DNA of 64,000 bases from CADEDV01 sp964437415 (GTDB lineage: Bacteria; Bacteroidota; Bacteroidia; Chitinophagales; Chitinophagaceae), in NCBI GenBank assembly GCA_964437415.1, contig CAYTGN010000001.1:62001-126000 (forward strand), read 5' to 3'. Within the stretch, counting starts at the first letter, position 1. Each line of letters begins with the position of its first letter. The translations under genes were made by a program, and so were the position numbers. The notes under the pieces were generated by a model. That model was given only the letters and a program-made list of their open reading frames with translations. It did no database searches and was not told the origin of the DNA. Of this stretch, positions 51,127-59,193 are shown in pieces.

Positions 51127-52068
51127 ATGCATAATCCCCCGGATATACTGGCCCTGGCACATAAGCAGCCCCTGATGCAGGGGCAATTGGTATTGCTGCA
51201 GGACAGGCAGCAGCAAATACCCGGCTCTGTGCAATATACTATTCATCGCTATTCCCGTCATCCGCAGTGGAATATTGAAGATACAGGGATGATGGTGTAT
51301 CATTATGAAAAAGGAGCAGCTAAAGAAAACTACCTGGAACTAAGATTCTGCGTAAGTGGAAATGTCTATTGCCGGAAAAAAGATACGGAGTGTGATATGT
51401 GCCAGTTCAGCGCCTCTAAAAGCTGTATGGAAAGGGTAGATAGCGTGGATGTGGTGAGTTTTAAATTTTCACCTACGCATCTCAGCCAGTTTGTAAAACC
51501 AAGAAAAGGCGACAGTGTTCTTACTGATGATATTCTCAAATTCAAACATCGCTCCTCATTCACCAAGATTCTTCCGCTTTGCGGCAAAACAAGAATGGTG
51601 CTGGAAGGAGTGCTGAATCATACCTATAGCGACACCTTAGAGAATATCTACATCAATGCACAAACCCAGATGCTGCTCCTTTACAGCCTGGATTGCATGC
51701 TGGGCGAAAAGGAAATTGATGTGGTGAACTGTAAGTTCCTGGCCAATGAAGCTGACCGGGAAAAGATCGTAAAGGCAAGAGAGATTCTTATTCAGCAAAT
51801 CGGTGAGCCGATCACTATTAAGGAACTCAGCCGTAAGGTAGCGATCAATGAATGCTACCTGAAAAAGGGGTTTAAAGAGTTGTTTGGCACCACTGTTTTC
51901 GACTTCTACCAGAGCCAGCGGATGGAACATGCCAAATACTTGTTGTATGAAAAAGGATTAAGTGTGACAGAAGTGTCAATGCTGCTGGGCTACTCTTCTA
52001 TTTCTCATTTCTCTACAGCCTTCAAAAAACATACGGGATTGAAGCCTTGTGAATTGTTGCTGCGTTAG
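51127..52068 (+). CDS. AraC-family regulator with N-terminal cysteine cluster
   Basis: 313 residues. The C-terminal 100 hold two helix-turn-helix units (ITIKELSRKVAINECYLKKGFKELFG; LSVTEVSMLLGYSSISHFSTAFKKHTGLKP), classic for the PchR/AraC group. The N-terminal sensor part has C75 and a dense cluster C82-x6-C89-x2-C92-x7-C100, which could bind zinc or an iron-sulfur cluster or act as a redox switch (inference). The gene converges on a ChaN-like gene with 4 bases of overlap, and the Sus-like operon begins 1.3 kb further right. Targets unknown. Confidence 0.85.
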   Translation: MHNPPDILALAHKQPLMQGQLVLLQDRQQQIPGSVQYTIHRYSRHPQWNIEDTGMMVYHYEKGAAKENYLELRFCVSGNVYCRKKDTECDMCQFSASKSCMERVDSVDVVSFKFSPTHLSQFVKPRKGDSVLTDDILKFKHRSSFTKILPLCGKTRMVLEGVLNHTYSDTLENIYINAQTQMLLLYSLDCMLGEKEIDVVNCKFLANEADREKIVKAREILIQQIGEPITIKELSRKVAINECYLKKGFKELFGTTVFDFYQSQRMEHAKYLLYEKGLSVTEVSMLLGYSSISHFSTAFKKHTGLKPCELLLR

Positions 52069-52961
52069 AATGTTTTTTTCAGGTTTGGATCTGTAATAAT
52101 CACATAATCTCCCAAATGACTGAATTTCTCCCAATCAATAGCCAACGGGTCAAGTGTTTCAAATGAAGCATCACTGAAACAACTGATATTTAGAATCCTC
52201 AGTTTGCTGTTGCGGTTTTGCAACTGTGCCAGGGTACCTAATTTTTCATCGCTGTGAAAACGACCTACCAGGTGAAAGATCTTCTTCTTTTTGTTCTTTT
52301 TCCAGTAACTGTAAATGCTCCATGCCATGCCCGCATCCCATAGATTCTGGCTATAAAAAATGCGGGGATTGCTGGTGCCGGGACTGCCACCACTCATAAA
52401 ACCCATAAATTTTTCACGATAGCGGCCTCCCAATGTATCATAGGGCAGTGGTGGCAAATATTTCTTTGATAATTTTGGCAAACTGTCCAGCGACTTCATT
52501 CCTTTCCGGCTCACCATATTTACATAACGACGTGGCGGGTTGGCAGCGACCACATCTAATTTGTTTTGTTTGGCATATTCCACTGCCGGGCGATAATCTT
52601 TATAATTATTCCAGGCTCTTGCTTCTTTAATAAACCGGTCTTCGCTGATATGACCTGCCAGGTATTCATTCAGCACCAACTGGCAATCGGTTTCAAACAT
52701 TTCCATGCTCAAGGCAATATTATTTCCATACAATTTGTGTAAAGCCTTGAAAATTTCTGTTTCTAAATAATGGCCGGCGCTGTCGTTGTGTTCCTCACCA
52801 AAGAACAGTATATCAGCATTTTTGCAATCGGCTGCAACCTGGTCAATTGTGGTAAGCTGTTTTGTTTTTGTATTAAGTATTCTGAAATGCTTTTCAATGT
52901 TATTTTGAGCGTATGAAAAATGGTAAAGGATGCAAATAAGCATCAATATGGAAAATCTCAT
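52065..52961 (-). CDS. ChaN-like (heme-binding/uptake) family protein
   Basis: 298 residues with a signal peptide (FSILMLICILYHFSYAQ). Motifs of the ChaN/DUF399 family are present: ILFFGEEHNDSAGH, LSMEMFETD, and HLVGRFHSDEKLG near the C-terminus. ChaN of Campylobacter is an outer-membrane lipoprotein that binds heme in iron acquisition; here the signal lacks an obvious lipobox, so it may be periplasmic. No iron-uptake gene is adjacent. It converges on the AraC-type regulator. Confidence 0.8.
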   Translation of the reverse strand: MRFSILMLICILYHFSYAQNNIEKHFRILNTKTKQLTTIDQVAADCKNADILFFGEEHNDSAGHYLETEIFKALHKLYGNNIALSMEMFETDCQLVLNEYLAGHISEDRFIKEARAWNNYKDYRPAVEYAKQNKLDVVAANPPRRYVNMVSRKGMKSLDSLPKLSKKYLPPLPYDTLGGRYREKFMGFMSGGSPGTSNPRIFYSQNLWDAGMAWSIYSYWKKNKKKKIFHLVGRFHSDEKLGTLAQLQNRNSKLRILNISCFSDASFETLDPLAIDWEKFSHLGDYVIITDPNLKKTF

Positions 52962-53272
52962 CAGGTTTGATTTTACTGAGGCAATAAATCAAATATATAA
53001 ATCATAGCGAAAACCGGGCAATATGGTAACAAGGATACTTATTCCATGGGCAACGAGTGGTAGTCTGGCGGCGATTTAGACCATATAGGGATGATTTATT
53101 TTGATAGAGTATATTAAGCATATATCGACTTCCCGAATAGTATTGTTTCAAATCTTAAAACATGCAGTTGAATGGGGCCAATTGAATAATTCTTTGATTA
53201 ACAATGATTTGTTTAATCATTTTGCTTGTTCTGAAAATTACTAAACTTCAATAGAAAAGAGAATTTTTTTTG

Positions 53273-53312
53273 TAGTGTAAAAAATACACTATAATTGTGT
53301 AGAAAATACACA
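53273..53312. promoter_or_regulatory. Twin operator-like palindromes
   Basis: TAGTGTA-N5-TACACTA (53273-53291) and TGTGTA-N5-TACACA (53296-53312) are both perfect, with A-rich 5-bp spacers, and their centres are 22 bp apart, about two helical turns. A further half site TGTGTA follows at 53314. This arrangement suits a dimeric regulator binding on one face of the DNA. Confidence 0.65.
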
Positions 53313-53319
53313 TTGTGTA

Positions 53320-53342
53320 TTGCTAAACTGAATTGCTAAACT
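53320..53342. promoter_or_regulatory. Direct repeat TTGCTAAACT upstream of susC-like gene
   Basis: TTGCTAAACT occurs at 53320-53329 and 53333-53342, a 13-bp period, ending 14 bases before the ATG. Possible activator site or promoter duplication. Confidence 0.5.
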
Positions 53343-53356
53343 TATAACGATTGCTT

Positions 53357-56300
53357 ATGTCAGGCAAAATCTTGCTTAGGGCATCTGTACTTTTTGCAGT
53401 GCTTTTCCTATCATTAATATCGCTGGCGCAGGAGAGGGTGGTTACCGGGCGGGTACTGGATTCAAGAGACGGATCTCCTGTAATGGGTGTAAGTGTTAGT
53501 GCCAAAGGTGCAACCACGGGAACCCAAACGGGTACAGATGGAACTTACCGAATCTCCGTTAACCCGTCTGTGACTGTACTCCTGTTTTCTTCAGCGGGTT
53601 TCAACACACAGGAAGTGAATATTGCCGGCAGAACATCGGCAGATGTTACATTAGTAATAAACAATAGTTCGCTGGGAGAAGTGATCGTTGTTGGCTATGG
53701 CACACAAAGAAGAAAAGATGTGACAGGGGCTATTTCAAAAGTATCCGGCGAAAAGCTGAATGCTATCCCTGTTCCAAGTTTCGAAGCTGCTCTGCAGGGT
53801 AAGGCTCCTGGTGTCCAAGTGATACAGGGGAATGGTCTCGCTGGTTCGGGTTCTGTTATTCGCATTCGTGGTATCGGTTCCATTTCTGCAGGTGGCGATC
53901 CGCTTTATGTAATTGACGGGATTCCTATTGTGGCAGATCCTTTTTTGCGAGGGAACAGCGGCGCTATGAATCAAAATCCTTTGGCATCCATTAACCCGGC
54001 AGATATTGAATCTATTGAGATATTAAAAGATGCCGGTGCCACTGGTATATATGGAAGCCGCGGTGCCAACGGGGTTATATTAATTACCACCAAAAGGGGT
54101 AAGTCCGGTAAACCTACTTTCAATTATTCTAACAAACTTGGAGTTTCAGACTATGCCATTAGACCTTCGTTTGTTAATGGTGCAGAATGGCTGCAATTGC
54201 GTCAGGAGGGTTGGGTAAACAGCGGACATACAGGGCAGGCAATTTTGCCAGGAACACTGACATGGGCACAGGCAGCCGCCAACAATACAGACTGGTGGGA
54301 TGTGCTGACACAAACCGGATTCATCAACGAGCATAATTTCTCTGTGAATTTTGGTAATGCCAAACTGAAAACATTTGCTAATGCTTCTTACAGTGACAAC
54401 GAAGGTTATATCAAAGCCAACTCTTTTACCCGGCTTGGTTTACGGGTGAATATGGATTACAGACCTGTTGAAAAACTGAAAATCGCTTTGACAACAGCCT
54501 ATAATCATGGATTGAACAAAAGAGTGCCGGCTGCCTGGGATGGCGGTATCGGAGAAGCTATGTCTTCTGCTTTACCGATCTATGTGCCTTATAACTCCAA
54601 TGGTTCTTATGTGGTGAATACAAATAACCCTCTCCGCAGGTTGCTTGAGACAAAGCGTCGTGAAGTGGATGGCCGTTTCCTCGGAGGACTATCAGCAGAA
54701 TGGCAGCCAATAAAAAACCTTTTTATCAAAGGCTCCGGCTCGCTGGAATTCAGAAGGGCATTTGATGATCAGTATGAGACCAATGTTTGGATACAAAAAG
54801 CAGCGGTTGATTCAGGATTTAGAAAACGGTTTCCTTATTGGGGTACTAACTGGACAACTACTCTTACGGCTAACTACTTATGGAATCTGAATGAAAATCA
54901 TCGTTTCAATTTCCTGGTAGGACAGGAGAACCAATCCGTTTCCTTAAAGGAATATACAGGAGAAATTGGTCAGTGGTCGGGCCAGCCCTATTGGTATAAT
55001 ATCAACAGCAGACAATCATTCAGAAACCTGAGAGATAAACTGTTGCGGGACGGAGTTATCAGTGAAAGACAAAAAGATGCATGGACATTTACCAGCTTTT
55101 TTGCAAGAGTGAATTATAATTTTCAGAATAAATATTCATTGCAGTTAACCGGCCGTATTGATGGATCCTCAAAGTTCGGTTCAAATAATAAATATGGATT
55201 CTTTCCCACTATTTCCGGCGCCTGGAATATCAATGAAGAGGATTTTATGGAGAGTTTTACCTGGATCGACTTTCTGAAACTCAGGGCCAGCTATGGTATT
55301 GTCGGTAATGCTAATATCCCTTCGGGAGTTTATTATGATAACTTCCAGGCAGGCGGCAATAATTACAACGGACAAAATACTTTGTACCTGAATAACCTTG
55401 GCAATCCCGATCTGCAATGGGAAACCATGGAAAACATTGATGCAGGTATTGAGTTCTCAGCTTTCCGCAGCAGGTTGACAGGTGAGTTTGCCTATTACAG
55501 AAAAACATCTACGGATATTCTTCTGTCCCCCGGTATTTCACCATCAGCAACAGGTCTGGGTGATATCTGGAGAAATCTCAATAACAGTAAGATACTGAAT
55601 GAAGGACTGGAATTGACATTAAGCTACAAAGTCATTAATCTGGATAAATTCAGATGGACAGTGGGCGGTAATATTGCCCGTAATTATAATGAAGTACTAC
55701 AGTATGAACTGGGCCCTGATGCTGTGAGTGGTGGTACAAACGATACCAGGATTGTGCAAGGGCTTCCAATAGGTGTAAACTACCTTGTTCGTTATTATGG
55801 TGTTGATCCGGCTGATGGATTGCCTATTTGGCTGGATGCAACAGGAAAACAAACTAAGACTTTCTCACTCAATCATCGGGTTTATGCCGGCTCCGTGATA
55901 CCTGAATATATTGGCGGATTCAATACTTCTCTGGAATATAAAAACTGGGAACTGAGTGCTCTGTTTTCTTTTGTAATAGGCGGTAATATTTATGAAAACT
56001 CAGGCAAGTACCAGTTTCTTGGCACATCAAAGCGTAACTGGAATTTCCGTAACGACTTTTTAGATCGTTGGGTGAATCCGGGTGATGTTACACAGTATCC
56101 AAAACTGGTGTACGACGCAACAGATTATCCGGGTGTACCCAGCGAAGACCAGTTCAACTCTACCATGTTTTTGAGAGATGCGGATTACCTCCGTCTCCGT
56201 GAATTGAGCATATCTTATCGTCTCAGCCCCGGAGCTTTACAAAAATTCGGATTTAGGAACATGAGAATATTTGCTACAGGAAGTAACCTGCTCACTTTTA

Positions 56301-56437
56301 CCAAGTATCCCGGCGGCGATCCCGAGATAACGAGAGATTTTGAAAACCCACAGGACAGGAACCTGAGCCCGAATATCACTTATCTGACAGCACCTACACA
56401 GCGAACTGTTGTGTTTGGCGTAAACCTTACTTTTTAA
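53357..56437 (+). CDS. SusC/RagA-family TonB-linked outer membrane transporter
   Basis: 1026 residues from the ATG at 53357 (a TTG two codons earlier is possible). Signal peptide ends near SLAQE. Then a carboxypeptidase-like regulatory domain (VVTGRVLDSRDGSPVMGVSVSAKG), a plug domain (VIVVGYGTQRRKDVTGAI, ALQGKAPGVQVIQ, IRIRGIGSI, LKDAGATGIYGSRGANGVI) and a 22-strand barrel ending VVFGVNLTF. No STN signalling domain is present. It imports oligosaccharides or other large solutes with the SusD-like lipoprotein encoded 16 bp downstream. The order C, D, two small proteins, E/F indicates a Sus-type operon. Confidence 0.95.
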   Translation: MSGKILLRASVLFAVLFLSLISLAQERVVTGRVLDSRDGSPVMGVSVSAKGATTGTQTGTDGTYRISVNPSVTVLLFSSAGFNTQEVNIAGRTSADVTLVINNSSLGEVIVVGYGTQRRKDVTGAISKVSGEKLNAIPVPSFEAALQGKAPGVQVIQGNGLAGSGSVIRIRGIGSISAGGDPLYVIDGIPIVADPFLRGNSGAMNQNPLASINPADIESIEILKDAGATGIYGSRGANGVILITTKRGKSGKPTFNYSNKLGVSDYAIRPSFVNGAEWLQLRQEGWVNSGHTGQAILPGTLTWAQAAANNTDWWDVLTQTGFINEHNFSVNFGNAKLKTFANASYSDNEGYIKANSFTRLGLRVNMDYRPVEKLKIALTTAYNHGLNKRVPAAWDGGIGEAMSSALPIYVPYNSNGSYVVNTNNPLRRLLETKRREVDGRFLGGLSAEWQPIKNLFIKGSGSLEFRRAFDDQYETNVWIQKAAVDSGFRKRFPYWGTNWTTTLTANYLWNLNENHRFNFLVGQENQSVSLKEYTGEIGQWSGQPYWYNINSRQSFRNLRDKLLRDGVISERQKDAWTFTSFFARVNYNFQNKYSLQLTGRIDGSSKFGSNNKYGFFPTISGAWNINEEDFMESFTWIDFLKLRASYGIVGNANIPSGVYYDNFQAGGNNYNGQNTLYLNNLGNPDLQWETMENIDAGIEFSAFRSRLTGEFAYYRKTSTDILLSPGISPSATGLGDIWRNLNNSKILNEGLELTLSYKVINLDKFRWTVGGNIARNYNEVLQYELGPDAVSGGTNDTRIVQGLPIGVNYLVRYYGVDPADGLPIWLDATGKQTKTFSLNHRVYAGSVIPEYIGGFNTSLEYKNWELSALFSFVIGGNIYENSGKYQFLGTSKRNWNFRNDFLDRWVNPGDVTQYPKLVYDATDYPGVPSEDQFNSTMFLRDADYLRLRELSISYRLSPGALQKFGFRNMRIFATGSNLLTFTKYPGGDPEITRDFENPQDRNLSPNITYLTAPTQRTVVFGVNLTF

Positions 56438-56459
56438 AACAGCAAAATATTTAATGATC

Positions 56460-57848
56460 ATGAAAAATTTATTTTCAAAAATATTTCTGGTGCTGGCAGT
56501 TGCAGTATTCGTTACGGGCTGTAAAAAATTTCTGGAAAAGCCACCAGAAGGTCAGTTAAAAGAAGAAGAGGCATTTAAGGATGAAGCAGGCTTGCTTAAT
56601 TTTTTAAACGGTGAATATACCCTCGCAGGAGATAATGATTTCCTGGGCGGAAGAATTCAGTCCATAACAGATGCATTGGCAGACCAACTGGATGGCAGCC
56701 GCTATAGCGGTGACTATGCAGAAATATTCAAAAGACAGAATTCAATCTTTGGGGGCACCCGTGACAATTTATACAGGAAGGGATATCGTATTATCAACGT
56801 AGCAAATATTGTATTGAATAAGCTGTCGCTGGTAAGCGATGCAAACAGGGATAATGTAAGAGGCCAGGCCTTGTTTTTCCGTGCATTGGCGCATTTCGAA
56901 CTGGTACGTTTGTTTGCGCAGCCCTGGGGTTATACAAATGATAACAGTCATTACGGCATTCCTCTAAGAACAGATGTGCTCATTGCTTCCATTCAGAGAG
57001 CAACAGTGAAGCAGGTATATGATCAGATCATTGCCGATCTGAAGGAAGCTGAGACTTTGTTGCCGGCCACTTATCCTAAATTCTATAAAGCAACTAACTG
57101 GGCCGCAAAAGCATTGCTGGCAAGAGTCTATTTCCAGATGAACGATTATGCCAATGCATATACATACGCAGCAGATGTGGTGAACAACGGAGGTTTTGTG
57201 CTGGATAATAATTATGGTAACCGATTTTCACCCGGCTTAAGTACAGAAGGTATTCTTGTAATTGCCAACGAAGTGAATCGTTACCAGCCGGGAGGTGAAT
57301 TGAGAGGCAACTATCGTTCAGATCTTGGCGGCATTCCTTTCCTGAACTATACCAGCGACTATTATAATTATGCAACTTCTGATCCGGCGGATGTCCGCAG
57401 GGCCTGGTATAGCAATACCCTGCATGCAGGATATTTTGTGCAACGGAAATATAACCGTGATTTTTTTGATCTCCCGGTTATTCATCTTACAGAAATAAAA
57501 CTGATATTGGCTGAAAGCGGCGCCAAAGTGGGAGGAGCTGCACTTTCAGCGGCCATTACCAACATTAATGATATTCTTTCCCGTGCCTATGGCGGCCCGG
57601 CCCGAAACCTTGCCGGTAATGCTTCAGCAGCGCTGGTGATAACAACAGCAAGAAAAGAAAGGGAACTTGAACTTGTGGCCGAGGGTAATCGTTATCATGA
57701 GATCAAACGGATTGGTTCAGGGGAATCGGTAAATGTTGACAGGAGGGGGTCACAATGGAATTGCAACGGATTTATCCTGCAGTTTCCAAAAGCGGAACAA
57801 GATGCATTTTCAGCTTTCGCTATGAACCCGGAAGGAGGTTGTTTCTAA
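56460..57848 (+). CDS. SusD/RagB-family nutrient-binding lipoprotein
   Basis: 462 residues from the ATG at 56460, which opens the lipoprotein signal (FLVLAVAVFVTGC); an ATG two codons earlier is possible. Typical SusD features: FLEKPPEG near the mature start, VRGQALFFRALAHFELVRLFAQPWG (TPR-like helix), and WAAKALLARVYFQMNDYANAYTYA, with RKERELELVAEGNRYHEIKRIG near the end. It sits on the SusC barrel at the cell surface and captures the ligand. The ligand cannot be read from sequence, though a SusE/F protein downstream points to alpha-glucan. Confidence 0.93.
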   Translation: MKNLFSKIFLVLAVAVFVTGCKKFLEKPPEGQLKEEEAFKDEAGLLNFLNGEYTLAGDNDFLGGRIQSITDALADQLDGSRYSGDYAEIFKRQNSIFGGTRDNLYRKGYRIINVANIVLNKLSLVSDANRDNVRGQALFFRALAHFELVRLFAQPWGYTNDNSHYGIPLRTDVLIASIQRATVKQVYDQIIADLKEAETLLPATYPKFYKATNWAAKALLARVYFQMNDYANAYTYAADVVNNGGFVLDNNYGNRFSPGLSTEGILVIANEVNRYQPGGELRGNYRSDLGGIPFLNYTSDYYNYATSDPADVRRAWYSNTLHAGYFVQRKYNRDFFDLPVIHLTEIKLILAESGAKVGGAALSAAITNINDILSRAYGGPARNLAGNASAALVITTARKERELELVAEGNRYHEIKRIGSGESVNVDRRGSQWNCNGFILQFPKAEQDAFSAFAMNPEGGCF

Positions 57849-57869
57849 TAATTACAAAAACAATTGTTT

Positions 57870-58388
57870 ATGAAATACATCGGTAAAATATTTCTTTCTA
57901 TAACGCTTCTGGCAATTCTTTTTGCCGGTTGTCGCCCTGAAGCATTTAAAGAAATCGGCGAACCCAGGGATATTCCTACTTCGTTCGCCGGCGTGTGGAA
58001 GCTGACTAAAGTGACACAGAAGGATGAAGAATCTGCCCGCAAGGGGTTTCCATACAGCGAACTTGAGCTGACCAATCTGTTCCCTTATACACAATTTACA
58101 CTTACCCTGAACCTGGATAATAACCAGGCGCCTTCCAATTTTACTGTCAATGCGGGAAGTTCACCGGACATTATCGGGCTTACAACAGGTAGCTGGAGAG
58201 TGGATAGTGAGGAAGCTCCGACAAAGATTAATTTCTCACAAGGGGCTGTTACAAGAAGTGTAACATTGGGGGCTTACCCGGTAGGCAGCAATACAAAACT
58301 TCAGTTCAAACTTGAAAAAAGAGATGCAGACCCTGCTGCCAACAATAAGTTGCTCATCTCTTATACTTATGAGTTTACTAAACAATAA
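57870..58388 (+). CDS. Small Sus-operon lipoprotein (DUF5004-like)
   Basis: 172 residues from the ATG at 57870. Lipoprotein signal (LLAILFAGC). The mature part is a small beta-rich domain (FAGVWKLTKVTQKDEES, YTQFTLTLNLDNNQ, LTTGSWRVDSEEAPTKINFSQG, LQFKLEKRD), reminiscent of the DUF5004/lipocalin-like proteins that accompany SusCD pairs (from memory). It lies 21 bp after the susD-like stop and 14 bp before the next gene, clearly in the operon. Function unknown; probably surface-exposed. Confidence 0.7.
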   Translation: MKYIGKIFLSITLLAILFAGCRPEAFKEIGEPRDIPTSFAGVWKLTKVTQKDEESARKGFPYSELELTNLFPYTQFTLTLNLDNNQAPSNFTVNAGSSPDIIGLTTGSWRVDSEEAPTKINFSQGAVTRSVTLGAYPVGSNTKLQFKLEKRDADPAANNKLLISYTYEFTKQ

Positions 58389-58402
58389 AACGATTTGCTG
58401 AT

Positions 58403-59158
58403 ATGAAAAAGCTATTTTATCTGCTGCTATTGTTATTAACCGGTACCTGGGTAAATGCACAGGTTACCATCAGCCCTTCGAGTTTCACTGCTGAAGATCA
58501 GATTACTGTAACGGTTGATGTTACCGGAACAGGTTTAGCTGGTTCTGCAGAAGCTTATATATGGTTATGGGGAAATTCCGGCGACAGTCCGCTGAATTCA
58601 TCCTGGACCAATTCTCCTGCTGCAGCTCAAATGACTCCGGCCGGCACTAACAAGTGGAGTTTTACATTTACACCCACTATTATGTGGGGGCTTCCGCCGG
58701 TTTCTTTGACCCGGTTCAATTTCCTGGTAAAGAAAAAGGACGGCTCTGCCCAAACATCGGACTTTGGCCCATACTTCTATGATCCGCTTGTATTCATTCC
58801 CAGTAAGCTGAGAGTTTTTCCCGCTAAGGTGGATCAAAATGATGTTGTAACGATCAACTTTGACAGGTCATTGGGTGAAAATCCAAACGAACAAAGAATG
58901 ACACCTGCTACTGCTACGATCACCATGTATGATAATACAGATGCACAGGTGGGCATACCTGTCAACATCAATGTGAGGGCTTTTGCCACTAATATATGGG
59001 CTGTTACATTTATTCCCTCTTCCAGTTTCACTCCTCCGGCAGGACGAACACTGAAAAAATTCAGGTATCGTTTTAATGGCACTGTGCTGAATGATGTGGG
59101 TGTGCCTGTTACAGTGAGTTCAACTGAAGCCGAAGTAACATTTACCACCATGCAATAA
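58403..59158 (+). CDS. Secreted beta-sandwich protein of the Sus-like operon
   Basis: 251 residues with a signal peptide (LFYLLLLLLTGTWVNAQ) and no lipobox. Two beta-sandwich halves: VTISPSSFTAEDQITVTVDVTGTG...YIWLWG with KWSFTFTPTIMWG (about 20-130, similar to starch-binding modules of SusE/F type) and PAKVDQNDVVTINFDRSLGENP with AEVTFTTMQ at the end. It may be a carbohydrate-binding accessory (inference; DUF4961-like from memory). Its TAA overlaps the ATG of the next gene by one base. Confidence 0.68.
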   Translation: MKKLFYLLLLLLTGTWVNAQVTISPSSFTAEDQITVTVDVTGTGLAGSAEAYIWLWGNSGDSPLNSSWTNSPAAAQMTPAGTNKWSFTFTPTIMWGLPPVSLTRFNFLVKKKDGSAQTSDFGPYFYDPLVFIPSKLRVFPAKVDQNDVVTINFDRSLGENPNEQRMTPATATITMYDNTDAQVGIPVNINVRAFATNIWAVTFIPSSSFTPPAGRTLKKFRYRFNGTVLNDVGVPVTVSSTEAEVTFTTMQ

Positions 59159-59193
59159 TGACCATGTTGTACAGAATTATAAAAATGCTTGCA

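Larger units (their letters stand above)
52962..53356. promoter_or_regulatory. Upstream region of the Sus-like operon
   Basis: 395 bp without a gene between the divergent ChaN-like and SusC-like genes, strongly A+T-rich. The left 300 bp show nothing clear. The right 90 bp hold two palindromes (53273-53312) and a direct repeat (53320-53342), described separately. I could not place a convincing TAnnTTTG box. Confidence 0.55.
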
